Assembly (NCBI GenBank): GCA_009778595.1
Contig: WRJI01000021.1
Location: 1-34,270 of the forward strand
Source: Peptococcaceae bacterium
GTDB taxonomy: Bacteria; Bacillota; Desulfitobacteriia; Desulfitobacteriales; Syntrophobotulaceae
Length of the DNA: 34,270 bases
Reading direction: 5' to 3'
Part shown: positions 16,734 through 24,407 of the stretch, one piece after another
How positions within the stretch are numbered: the stretch's first letter is position 1
Layout: each line of letters starts with the position of its first letter
Made by a program: the position numbers and the translations under genes
The notes under the pieces: generated by a model
Database searches by the model: none
The model's input: the letters and a program-made list of their open reading frames with translations, nothing else
Told to the model about the DNA's origin: nothing

Positions 16734-17715
16734 ACCCTTCTTCGCCCCGAAGGGGAAGGTTTTGATCCAACACCCTCCAAAAATTCCCCCAGGCGATATC
16801 GGCAACTTCCTTATCATTGAACCCGGCTTCTCTCAAAGCCACAAGCAGCCTTGGCAGGCGATCCACCCCCTCTAAACCCTGAGGCAAATCGTCCACCCCG
16901 TCAAAATCCGAACCCAAACCGACACAACCCACCCCGGCCACTCCGGCAATATATTCAATATGGCGCACCACATCCGCCAACACCGCATGTCCATCCGGCA
17001 CCAGAAAATCAGGGCAGAAATTGATCCCTACCACCCCGCCGGCCGCGGCCAAAGCCCGCAACTGGTCGTCAGTCAAATTACGGGGGTGATCACACAAGGC
17101 CCGGGCACAAGAATGGGTCGCAGCCACCGGGCACCTTGAAACCTCCAGCACTTTCCAAAAACCTTTCTCGTGCAAATGAGAAACGTCAACAAGCATCCCC
17201 AAAGCGTTCATCCGCTCAACCACACGCACCCCAAAACCGGACAAACCCCCACCCAGATCCCCCTCACCGACACCACACCCGAGAGCGTTACGTTGATTCC
17301 ACGTCAATCCAATGGACCTGACCCCCAACAAAAAACACACATCCAACATAAACAGATCCTCACCAAGAATCTCTCCCCCCTCGACACTGAGCAGGATGCC
17401 AACCCGACTACCATCCAACCCACGCAAATCCTCCCGATCACGTACAAGCTTGACTATCCCGGCGTTCTGCCGAACGAACTCATGGGCAGCCATCAGCAAC
17501 TCCAGTCCGCGCCGTGTCGCTAAATACGGTTTATACACCTCTTCTATGTAGGAAGCCAAAAACTGCAACCCGACACGGCCAACCCGGGCGCGCTCAAGAT
17601 CCCAATGTCCTTGCAACTCAGCGTCCCGGTCGTCGAGAAGCCCTCTTCTGCCATTGACAAAATGGCCGATGCTGTCACAGTGCCCATCAATTATGAATAC
17701 GCCTGAATCATCCAT
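16714..17715 (-). CDS. Membrane dipeptidase family (peptidase M19)
   Basis: This 333-residue zinc dipeptidase of the renal-dipeptidase family carries the expected motifs: DGHCDS (H-x-D metal pair), the SVEGGE bridging glutamate, DVSHLHEKGF and ATHSCARAL (histidines), and GSDFDGV (aspartate). It would cleave dipeptides, including D-amino-acid-containing ones. No signal peptide is visible, so it is probably cytoplasmic. GGAGGAG lies about 7 nt before the ATG. The start overlaps the lipoprotein gene by 25 bp and the end overlaps the PHP gene start. Confidence 0.94.
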   Translation of the reverse strand: MDDSGVFIIDGHCDSIGHFVNGRRGLLDDRDAELQGHWDLERARVGRVGLQFLASYIEEVYKPYLATRRGLELLMAAHEFVRQNAGIVKLVRDREDLRGLDGSRVGILLSVEGGEILGEDLFMLDVCFLLGVRSIGLTWNQRNALGCGVGEGDLGGGLSGFGVRVVERMNALGMLVDVSHLHEKGFWKVLEVSRCPVAATHSCARALCDHPRNLTDDQLRALAAAGGVVGINFCPDFLVPDGHAVLADVVRHIEYIAGVAGVGCVGLGSDFDGVDDLPQGLEGVDRLPRLLVALREAGFNDKEVADIAWGNFWRVLDQNLPLRGEEGCDNTAY

Positions 17716-17951
17716 TCAAATCTCTCCTCCCCATAAATCATTATACAGAATTCTTGAGGAACTGTACAACACCCATATTCCACCAGATTTTCGCTTTGGA
17801 TCTTTTGGACAAAAGCCCCGTAAGGGCTGCTTGGTGCGCTGGCTGAATCAGGTTGGTCCGCGTTATAACCAGGCGGTTGATTGACGCAACCGCTTAGTGT
17901 CGCGGTTACTGCCAGCAGTCCCATAAATATAATCAATCTCCAGCTTACCAT
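17691..17951 (-). CDS. Small putative lipoprotein
   Basis: This 86-residue protein has a clear lipoprotein signal: a hydrophobic helix (about 5-19) ending in the lipobox LSGC with C22. The mature part is short, with a proline/serine-rich linker and a CC pair. AAAGGAGG lies 5 nt before the ATG, which makes this a credible gene. Its 3' end overlaps the dipeptidase start by 25 bp, so the two are probably co-translated. No known family is recognised. Confidence 0.75.
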   Translation of the reverse strand: MVSWRLIIFMGLLAVTATLSGCVNQPPGYNADQPDSASAPSSPYGAFVQKIQSENLVEYGCCTVPQEFCIMIYGEERFEWMIQAYS

Positions 17952-18234
17952 GGTTTACCTCCTTTATCTCCCGCAATTATTGGAACTTGTCAGCAACGGC
18001 AAGACAAAAAAAGGGGATATTGACAACAAGAAGATTATCAAACAACCAGAAAATGAATGGTACATTATTCCTGTAGGTTCACCGGGTCCTAAAGGCATGG
18101 TTATAGTTTCACGTTCCCAGTTTTTTAGTTAGTCTTTAATTCTGTCTGAAGTGTCTTAAGCTAACTGACTTTTTGGAAACCGTATAACCATCCCCTTCCC
18201 TATTGCGGAAGGCTTTTCAGAAGATATGTTCGCA
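17952..18234. other. Gap without a supported gene
   Basis: An AT-rich gap. On the + strand a frame from the CCATGG at 17949 stays open to 18132 and ends in a plausible-looking IIPVGSPGPKGMVIVSRSQ stretch, but it has no ribosome site and begins antisense to the lipoprotein start. It may be a gene remnant. A weak stem (CCTTCC with GGAAGG) lies near 18195-18215. Confidence 0.4.
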
Positions 18235-18762
18235 TTAATTGAACCATTTCTTTTTTGGGATTTTATGATACCAATGAGCCTCGATTTTTTTTACGTTATA
18301 TTCTAGACTGGTTACGGCATCTATTCTAGACGGAGGCTTATCATCAATAGTGTAAACTAGGGAGTATTGTCCATCTATGGTGTCAAAGACAATATTATTA
18401 CTTCGAATCCTGATTGTATCCAAAAAACACTTTTTGCTAGAAAAGACCCGATCGATTGCTAAGAGGCTTTCACGGACTTTTTCGTCTAATTCCAAGCGTT
18501 CACCATTCCATGAAAGCCTAATAGTATCTAAAGTTCCACCATTAACCCCTAAACAAATATAATCTTCTTGCTGATTTTGTTCCGCAAAAGTTTTGAGAAA
18601 ATTAGTTACACGGTTAAAATCGTCTTGATGCTTATAAAAATCCTCATCTTCCAACCCGTTCCCACCTGCAAAAAAAAGTATAAATACAGGTGTAAAATAA
18701 GCGCATACACAGACTATCAAACCCAATGCAGCCAATATCATGTATTTGTATACCCTCTTCAA
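18235..18762 (-). CDS. Hypothetical membrane-anchored protein
   Basis: This ~175-residue protein has one N-terminal membrane helix (about 8-32) and a polar domain, presumably outside the cell, rich in aspartate, lysine and isoleucine and ending KKKWFN. I do not recognise a family. The TTG start at 18762 is chosen because GGAGGT lies 8 nt upstream; the frame extends further but overlaps the holin gene. Its base composition is clearly more AT-rich than the neighbouring housekeeping genes, suggesting acquisition together with the holin gene encoded just upstream. Confidence 0.7.
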   Translation of the reverse strand: MKRVYKYMILAALGLIVCVCAYFTPVFILFFAGGNGLEDEDFYKHQDDFNRVTNFLKTFAEQNQQEDYICLGVNGGTLDTIRLSWNGERLELDEKVRESLLAIDRVFSSKKCFLDTIRIRSNNIVFDTIDGQYSLVYTIDDKPPSRIDAVTSLEYNVKKIEAHWYHKIPKKKWFN

Positions 18763-18784
18763 ACTTGCTAACCTCCAAGCCGTG

Positions 18785-19069
18785 CTAACCTTTGGCCTTC
18801 TCTCTGTCATGACTCTCGCTGTCATGACTTTCACTGTCATGAACAGCTCCCTGCGCATAGTAGACCTTGCTTGATACACCTACCAAAGCCCCAATAAAAG
18901 CGTTAACGGCACCAAGAATCGTTATCACGAGAATACCAATATCACTGCTCATGAAACCGTTTAAAGCCAGTGCCGAGAATACCCCTGCCAACATCGTGAT
19001 AAACGCCGGCATCGCAATCGCAGCAATCCATTTGAGCCATTCGTAAACCTTATCGGAAAACGGAAACAT
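18785..19069 (-). CDS. Phage-type holin (holin superfamily, Phage_holin_5_2-like)
   Basis: This 94-residue protein has two to three hydrophobic segments (about 10-32, 42-66) with the LKWIAAIAMPAFITMLAGVFSAL and GAVNAFIGALVGVSSKVYY blocks typical of small phage holins. Holins form membrane pores that release endolysin. The C-terminal tail repeats HDSES twice before HDREKAKG. A GGGGAGG site lies about 9 nt before the ATG. No endolysin or other phage gene is adjacent, so it may be a remnant or domesticated for cell lysis or sporulation. It is followed 22 bp later by the unknown membrane protein. Confidence 0.82.
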   Translation of the reverse strand: MFPFSDKVYEWLKWIAAIAMPAFITMLAGVFSALALNGFMSSDIGILVITILGAVNAFIGALVGVSSKVYYAQGAVHDSESHDSESHDREKAKG

Positions 19070-19232
19070 GATTCATTCCTCCCCTTCTCTTTCTTAATGA
19101 TTTCTATCGAGTCTGTCCAAAACTTACCATTCTTCTACATTGGGTTCTACATTAACAATCAATTTCCTGCCCTAAACAATAGAATCCTCCAAATATCTCG
19201 ACATCACCCATCTTGAGCGCACCAAACAAGAA

Positions 19233-19270
19233 ACAGGCGGGAGAACTATTTCTCTCGCCTGTTTTTTGTT
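19233..19270 (-). terminator. Intrinsic terminator after cotJC
   Basis: ACAGGCGGGAGA (19233-19244) pairs with TCTCTCGCCTGT (19251-19262) in a near-perfect stem with a 6-nt loop. T-rich stretches lie on both sides, so it could act in both directions, but its place directly downstream of cotJC on the minus strand makes it the end of that operon. Confidence 0.8.
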
Positions 19271-19286
19271 TTAGCTCCCTTGAATC

Positions 19287-19868
19287 TCAGCCGACAGAGA
19301 ACTGATGTTTCTGAGATAACTGTTCCTCCACACACACCAACGCTTCCCCGAACCGTTGGAAATGCACGACTTCCCTTTCACGCAACCATTTGAGACCATC
19401 CTTGACCCAATAATCATCTGTTAAATTGATCAGGTTCTCATATACGGCCCGGGCTTTTTGTTCTGCGGCCATATTCTCCGTCAGGTCGGCCACAGGATCC
19501 CCTGTGGCGGAGATATAGGCCGCCACCCAAGGAACACCCTCGCCGTTCTGCCAGAACATAGCGTGGCGATGGTCGGCATACTGGGCATCAAGACCGGCGG
19601 CTTTCATCCCCTCGACACTGACACCCTCCGTCAATTTGTAAACGAGGGTAGCAACCATCTCCATATGTCCAAGCTCCTCGCTCCCTATATCGGTTAATAC
19701 ACCTTTCGCAAAACTTGTCGGCATACTATAGCGCTGATTCAGATAACGCAAGGCAGCACCGAGCTCTCCTTGCGGCCCACCATATTGCGTAATAATACAC
19801 GCCGCCATACGGGGATCAGGCCCACAGACCCGCAGCGGGTACTCGAGGGTCCTCTCGTAAATCCACAT
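19287..19868 (-). CDS. cotJC: Spore coat protein CotJC (manganese-catalase-like)
   Basis: This 193-residue protein is of the Mn-catalase/CotJC family, made in the mother cell and deposited in the spore coat. The di-metal site residues are visible in the SEELGHMEM block (E-x-x-H) and in the C-terminal EREVVHFQRFGEAL block, with a further glutamate in AAEQKARAVYENL. The WIYERTLEYP start and the QYGGPQGELGAALRYLNQRY segment are typical of CotJC. GGAGGT precedes the ATG. It is the last gene of the cotJABC operon and is followed by a terminator. Confidence 0.95.
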   Translation of the reverse strand: MWIYERTLEYPLRVCGPDPRMAACIITQYGGPQGELGAALRYLNQRYSMPTSFAKGVLTDIGSEELGHMEMVATLVYKLTEGVSVEGMKAAGLDAQYADHRHAMFWQNGEGVPWVAAYISATGDPVADLTENMAAEQKARAVYENLINLTDDYWVKDGLKWLREREVVHFQRFGEALVCVEEQLSQKHQFSVG

Positions 19869-19902
19869 GATATACCTCCACTCCTAGAATAATGTGCTTT
19901 TG

Positions 19903-20211
19903 TTAGCCATAGTTGACTTCCCAAGGCCAGGGACCCTCCAACCAGCCCCAACAATTGCGGGGCGAAGCAGAAAACCCGTTCCCAAACAAAGGACCATGCT
20001 GGGATTCATATTCTCTGAGACAACACATCAAATCGCAGTGATACTGATTGTACATATCAACGGCTCCCAAATCTTGAGGATGGGTATCCAGATACAACTG
20101 AAGTTCCAGCGCGGAAAACTGCAGATCATGTATCCGAGCGAGGGCTCCGCCTTCTTCACTGGGGGACAAAGGCACGGCAGGGCTCTCCGGAAAAACATCT
20201 CTATTGTTCAT
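19903..20211 (-). CDS. cotJB: Spore coat protein CotJB
   Basis: This ~102-residue protein matches the CotJB family: the central block LQFSALELQLYLDTHPQD, then YNQYHCDLMCCLREYESQHGPL, and a C-terminal WLEGPWPWE. It is needed for CotJC assembly in the spore coat. Two consecutive ATG codons are possible; the one at 20211 has better spacing (6 nt) from GGAGG than the one at 20214. It lies between cotJA and cotJC. Confidence 0.94.
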   Translation of the reverse strand: MNNRDVFPESPAVPLSPSEEGGALARIHDLQFSALELQLYLDTHPQDLGAVDMYNQYHCDLMCCLREYESQHGPLFGNGFSASPRNCWGWLEGPWPWEVNYG

Positions 20212-20243
20212 CATGTTCCTCCCTTTATGCTTTCGCGCGTAAT

Positions 20244-20510
20244 CTACGGATAGGGTCGAACCAACTCAGGAAACAACGTTCCGTGTTTATGGGCATCAGC
20301 CGGACAATACACAGATCCCAACTGCTGGTAAACAACGTAAGACCTGGCCAAAGTCAAATGGCCCATATGGGGTACCCCTAAATGGTCCTGATGACACATC
20401 GGGTTCTGATAATTTTGCCTATGGCTCGGAGGGGACATCTCTCCGGCATCGACAGATTGATCCAAATTGACCAGGACAGGCTCAGATTCTTGACTATACA
20501 AGCATTCCAC
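20244..20510 (-). CDS. cotJA: Spore coat-associated protein CotJA
   Basis: This 88-residue protein is recognised by the C-terminal LARSYVVYQQLGSVYCP segment and the terminal GTLFPELVRPY motif of CotJA proteins. The N-terminal half, rich in Q, H and P, is variable. GGGAGGTGG lies just before the ATG. It heads the cotJ operon. A sporulation sigma factor promoter is expected upstream; a GAATACTAT string resembles a sigma-E/K -10 but I found no convincing -35. Confidence 0.9.
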   Translation of the reverse strand: MECLYSQESEPVLVNLDQSVDAGEMSPPSHRQNYQNPMCHQDHLGVPHMGHLTLARSYVVYQQLGSVYCPADAHKHGTLFPELVRPYP

Positions 20511-20551
20511 CTCCCGCTATGTTGGTGCTTTATAGTATTCGCAACGCCCGT

Positions 20552-20584
20552 CAGGTGTGCAAGTCTTTCCCTTTTCCACACCTG
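20552..20584. promoter_or_regulatory. Inverted repeat upstream of cotJA
   Basis: CAGGTGTG (20552-20559) and CACACCTG (20577-20584) form a perfect 8-bp inverted repeat separated by 17 bp, between the carrier-like gene and cotJA. No T run follows on the minus strand. It may be an operator or a weak transcript end. Confidence 0.4.
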
Positions 20585-20589
20585 TCAAC

Positions 20590-20895
20590 TCATGAATAGT
20601 ACCATGCCACCCGTTCTTCATCCGTAGCAAGAGCCACACTCTGTCCGCCCTGATAAAGAGCTTCCGCGATATACCTCACGCTATCCTCAAACCGCAAAAA
20701 AGTATGTACATCCTCATCATGGATGACAACATCGAACCGCTCCTCACAAGCCATAACATATTTTGCGATATCAATAGGCTCAATAGCAGGATCCCCAACC
20801 AAAGCCGTCCCGCGTTTCACCTCATCCTTCACAATCCCAATCGACTCCGACAACAGCTCCGCGGCTACACGAAATATCATCTTATATTCGCTCAT
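20590..20895 (-). CDS. Acyl-carrier-protein-like protein lacking the phosphopantetheine serine
   Basis: This 101-residue protein has the size and helix pattern of an acyl carrier protein. The segment IAKYVMACEERFDVVIHDED followed by FEDSVRYIAEAL aligns with helix II to helix IV of ACPs (LVMALEEEFGIEIPDED, then AVDYI). The DSL motif that carries the phosphopantetheine serine is replaced by IEPIDIA, so it is probably not a working carrier. The ATG at 20895 has AAGGG 8 nt upstream; an in-frame GTG lies three codons earlier. It lies 41 bp after helD and ahead of cotJA. The ACP relation is inferred by eye. Confidence 0.65.
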   Translation of the reverse strand: MSEYKMIFRVAAELLSESIGIVKDEVKRGTALVGDPAIEPIDIAKYVMACEERFDVVIHDEDVHTFLRFEDSVRYIAEALYQGGQSVALATDEERVAWYYS

Positions 20896-20936
20896 AAAAA
20901 TCACCCTTCAAGATATCAAATCGTTTCATAATCACT

Positions 20937-23432
20937 TCATGTTAACATTTCGGTAACGCGATCACCTGTTAATAAAGGGCTCTTCTCTCCCTGATAGAAC
21001 AAGCTCAACCGATGCAACGCCCGAGTACAAGCCACATACAACAACCTGCGATCGTCCTGGCTCCCATAATTCCCGGCATCAACCCCATAGACAAGCACAG
21101 CATCGAACTCCAACCCCTTAGCCATATAAACAGGCAACACGGACACCCCCGCCAACTCCTCAACACAATCTGCCCGAATCAACCGGATCGATGCCTTCAG
21201 TTCCAGTTCCTGCAAGCAAGGCAACAAGAACTCATACACCACCGCAGCCTCCCGCTCCGTCTTGCAAATAACCCCAACTGACAGAAGCCCGCTCTCCAGA
21301 CACTCCTCAATCTCCTGAACCATTCCCTCCCGAAGCTCATCGCGATCAATCGCCCCATACACCGCCGGCGGCTTCCCACTGCGACTGAAACTCTTGATCT
21401 GCCCCACATCCCCCAACAACCCGGAACTAAAATCAATAATCTCCCGTGTCGACCGGAAACTCGTCCCCAGCGTCAATAGAGCCGCGTTCCCCTTCCCCAG
21501 AATCCGGGGGATGCTATCATAAAGCGCGTTATCCGCCGCCTTCTCAAGAGACTGGTTCACATCGCCAAGCACCGTATAATGAGCTTTGGGAAACAACGCC
21601 CGCAAAATCCCGTAATGCAACGGATAATAATCCTGGGCCTCATCCACCACCACTTGATGAATCCCGACAAAATCGCGACACCCCGACACAACAAGCTGCA
21701 AATATGTCAACGCCGCCGCATCGGCATAACCCAAAACAAACCCATCATCGACTCCCCCGTCCCCTCCATTCCTCCCGCTTCCTCCGCTCCCTCCATCCCC
21801 GCTCCTCGCAAGCCTCTCACGGGAAAAAGCCAGAATATTCTCAATATCCGTTGGCAAACTCAGCCCCTCAGCCAACCGGTAAAACCCTTCATCATCCTGA
21901 AAAAGCCCTCGATACAAAGCAAAAACATCGATTTTGGTAAACCCCTTCACCCGCCGGATCATAGCCGTACTCTCCCGAATCGACAGCATCCGAACATACT
22001 CCCTCGAATCAAACGGATGCCTCCCCCCCGCCACAACACGTTTACGCAATTCCTCCAGCCGATTCCCACGCAAATTGTGAACACCCTGCCGAATCAACAA
22101 CTCCGTCTTCCTTAGCCTGACACCCAACGGCACGCTCCTCTCCTGCTGCAACACCTTCGCCCGAGCCACCTCTCTGGACATAACAAGACGCCCACCATAT
22201 TCTGCGTCAGCAAAAGGAATCCATCGCCGCGGAATCTCACCAACAAACCGGTTAAGTATCTCCACAAAGGTTTCTGACAATTTAAACGCTAAATCCCTCC
22301 CCAACAAACCCTGTTCCCCTGCGCCCTGTTCCTTCGCGCCCTGTTCCCCTGCGCCCTGTTCCTTCGCGCCCTGCTCCCCTGTGCCCTGCTCCTTCGCACC
22401 CTGTTCCCCCAACTTCCCACATCTCACATCCCACTCGCGCTCTCCCCCAATAAGCTCCTCCAGCAACCGATTCTTGCTTTGCACCTTACAAACAATCCCC
22501 GCCTGTTTCAACGTCCTCTCGAACACCTCCTCAAACACCATCGTCTGTACGCTCTGCTCCCCCAACTCCGGCAACACATGAGAAATATAGCGCTCAAACA
22601 ACCGGTTCGGGGAAATAATAACGATCTGGCTCGCCGCCAGCCCGGCCCCCGCAATCCCCTGATACATCAGAAACGCCGCCCTATGTAAAGCGATCGAAGT
22701 CTTTCCGCTTCCGGCCGCTCCTTGAACCATAACAACATCATGATCCTGATCCCGAATTACCACATCCTGATCCCTCTGGATGGTCTCAACGATAGTTTTC
22801 ATCTGCGGAGCCGCGTTCTGGGACAGCAACTTCCGCAGAAACTCATCAACAATCTCCACATCCGCGTCAAAAAAATATTCCAGCTTCCCCCCCACAATCT
22901 CAAACTGGCGTTTCAACAACACCTCCCCATCAATGCGTCCCCCCGGCGCCTCATAGAACGCCGTCCCCGTACCAAAGCGGTAAAACACCCCGGCGATCGG
23001 CGACCGCCAATCATAAACGACGATATCCTGCGATCCCTCATCTCGCAAAGAATACCGCCCAATATAGATCGCTTCCCTTTCCCCCGTATCCCCAAACACA
23101 AAATCAACCCGCGCAAAAAAAGGTCTCAGAATCATGCTCCGAAACCGCCGGATTTTCTGAGCCTCCGAATCGTGCTCCGCCACATGCTCCGCCACCATAT
23201 AAGCATATTGACTTAACTCTACCAAATCCTCGAAACTGTTGGCCGTAGACACCCCCGCCAAAGCGTGAACCGTATCCTCAGGCATATCCCCTTTAGCCGC
23301 CAGGATAACCGCTTCCTTCTCCTCCCGTGTCAACTCAGCGGCAGCCAACAGACGTTCAGCCAAGGCGATGGTTCGACACAACCTTGCCTGTTCAAAAACT
23401 AACTCTCTTTTCCAATCGTCCAAAACTCTCAC
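20937..23432 (-). CDS. helD: HelD/UvrD-like superfamily 1 helicase
   Basis: This ~831-residue SF1 protein is of the HelD type, which binds RNA polymerase and recycles stalled complexes. It has the N-terminal coiled arm (about 1-100), the family block VYDWRSPIAGVFYRF (about 140-153), Walker A QGAAGSGKTSIALHR (about 238), Walker B VVVDEAQDYYPL, motif GDVNQSLEK and the C-terminal LLYVACTRALH. Two low-complexity insertions are unusual: a 5-residue repeat of the G-A/T-K/G-E-Q type (about 340-375) and a glycine/serine-rich stretch (about 550-565). The GTG at 23432 directly follows the upstream stop; a TTG at 23423 behind AGGTGA is an equally good start. Confidence 0.9.
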   Translation of the reverse strand: MRVLDDWKRELVFEQARLCRTIALAERLLAAAELTREEKEAVILAAKGDMPEDTVHALAGVSTANSFEDLVELSQYAYMVAEHVAEHDSEAQKIRRFRSMILRPFFARVDFVFGDTGEREAIYIGRYSLRDEGSQDIVVYDWRSPIAGVFYRFGTGTAFYEAPGGRIDGEVLLKRQFEIVGGKLEYFFDADVEIVDEFLRKLLSQNAAPQMKTIVETIQRDQDVVIRDQDHDVVMVQGAAGSGKTSIALHRAAFLMYQGIAGAGLAASQIVIISPNRLFERYISHVLPELGEQSVQTMVFEEVFERTLKQAGIVCKVQSKNRLLEELIGGEREWDVRCGKLGEQGAKEQGTGEQGAKEQGAGEQGAKEQGAGEQGLLGRDLAFKLSETFVEILNRFVGEIPRRWIPFADAEYGGRLVMSREVARAKVLQQERSVPLGVRLRKTELLIRQGVHNLRGNRLEELRKRVVAGGRHPFDSREYVRMLSIRESTAMIRRVKGFTKIDVFALYRGLFQDDEGFYRLAEGLSLPTDIENILAFSRERLARSGDGGSGGSGRNGGDGGVDDGFVLGYADAAALTYLQLVVSGCRDFVGIHQVVVDEAQDYYPLHYGILRALFPKAHYTVLGDVNQSLEKAADNALYDSIPRILGKGNAALLTLGTSFRSTREIIDFSSGLLGDVGQIKSFSRSGKPPAVYGAIDRDELREGMVQEIEECLESGLLSVGVICKTEREAAVVYEFLLPCLQELELKASIRLIRADCVEELAGVSVLPVYMAKGLEFDAVLVYGVDAGNYGSQDDRRLLYVACTRALHRLSLFYQGEKSPLLTGDRVTEMLT
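22308..22410 (-). repeat. 15-bp tandem repeats inside helD
   Basis: About seven 15-bp units in frame, organised as alternating pairs (30-bp higher-order period), encode GAKEQ and GAGEQ alternately, with one GTGEQ. Units differ at only a few bases, which suggests recent expansion. Confidence 0.92.
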
Positions 23433-24161
23433 CTATTCCATCATAATATCCGTATAAATACCGTAATGAGCCGTCAAAACGAATTCACTCTCATCCATGA
23501 TCCCCTTTAGCCTGCCCATCGTCTCTTTGCTAAGAGTATTATTCATTGAATAAGGATGGACCTTCGCCGTCCCACCGCTCACTTTAAAAGCATCCCCCGT
23601 AAACAGGAACCTGCCGTCAACACGATACACCATCGACCCAATCGTATGCCCTTGGGCCAACACACACTCAACCCGGGTCCCTCCACACATCAACTCCTGA
23701 CCATCTTGCAGAAGCTTAAGAGCGCCCACATCAACACCTTCAGGCAGAGAATTTCCGCCGCCGTTGCTGCGCTTCTCCAACCCGTTAATCAGCTTAACCT
23801 CTTCCTCTGACATATAGATATCAGCCTGACTAAACAAAGGCAACGCCGCCACATGATCATAATCAGAATGGGTCAACAAAACCCATTTTACATCATCAAC
23901 CCCAATCCCCGCCTCCAGCATCGCCCCCTCCAAACCGGCAGCATCCATTCCGGCATCAAACATAATATACCCGGCTTCTGTCCGCACAAAATAGACCGAA
24001 TTAATATTGACCTTAATCGCGTAAATATCGCCCCCGGCAACAGGCCCTGTCCCCGCCGGTCTCATGGTCAACAAGGGAAAATAGCTATATACCAAAAGCC
24101 CCAGCACAAAAACCACAACCGGAATAACAAACATCAACACACGCTTCACAATTTTGTTCAC
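23433..24161 (-). CDS. Membrane-anchored metallo-beta-lactamase-fold hydrolase
   Basis: This ~242-residue protein has an N-terminal membrane helix (about 8-30), so the catalytic domain is probably extracytoplasmic. Metal motifs are THSDYDHVAALP (HxDxDH type), the histidine in AQGHTIGSM, the aspartate in FTGDAF and the histidine in LTAHYGIYTD. The substrate is unknown. The GTG at 24161 is preferred because GAGGAGGG lies 7 nt upstream. The frame stays open for 85 more codons and encodes a cysteine-containing stretch, so a longer product cannot be excluded. The stop is immediately followed by helD, implying an operon. Confidence 0.88.
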   Translation of the reverse strand: MNKIVKRVLMFVIPVVVFVLGLLVYSYFPLLTMRPAGTGPVAGGDIYAIKVNINSVYFVRTEAGYIMFDAGMDAAGLEGAMLEAGIGVDDVKWVLLTHSDYDHVAALPLFSQADIYMSEEEVKLINGLEKRSNGGGNSLPEGVDVGALKLLQDGQELMCGGTRVECVLAQGHTIGSMVYRVDGRFLFTGDAFKVSGGTAKVHPYSMNNTLSKETMGRLKGIMDESEFVLTAHYGIYTDIMME

Positions 24162-24344
24162 GCTCGATCCCTCCTCAAAAACTATCTTATCATAATACGA
24201 CTCACAGCCGCAAGGAGTCGGAATATCAGCTTTGCCCTCTATCCACAAGCGAGAATCTTTATACTCCTGTTCTAAAATGTTGTAGATAGGAATACAATAC
24301 TTGCCGGTGGATTCTATACAGCCAACAACGCAAAAAAAGAACTG

Positions 24345-24383
24345 TTGAGACAAGTCTTGCCATGTGTTATTATTCATAATAAC
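24345..24383 (+). promoter_or_regulatory. Sigma-A promoter of the VanW gene, with a palindrome over the -10
   Basis: TTGAGA (24345-24350) and TATTAT (24368-24373) are separated by exactly 17 bp. The palindrome GTTATTATTCATAATAAC (24366-24383) covers the -10 and likely start point and could be an operator. The ribosome site AAGGAGG follows at 24391. Confidence 0.7.
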
Positions 24384-24407
24384 AAGAATTAAGGAGGACA
24401 CAAGAAG

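Noticed and set aside
17881-18132. Possible small + strand gene
   Set aside because: No ribosome site, begins antisense to the lipoprotein start, no recognised family; kept only as a possible remnant.
18785-19069. Prophage
   Set aside because: Only a holin is present; no integrase, structural or lysis partner gene nearby.
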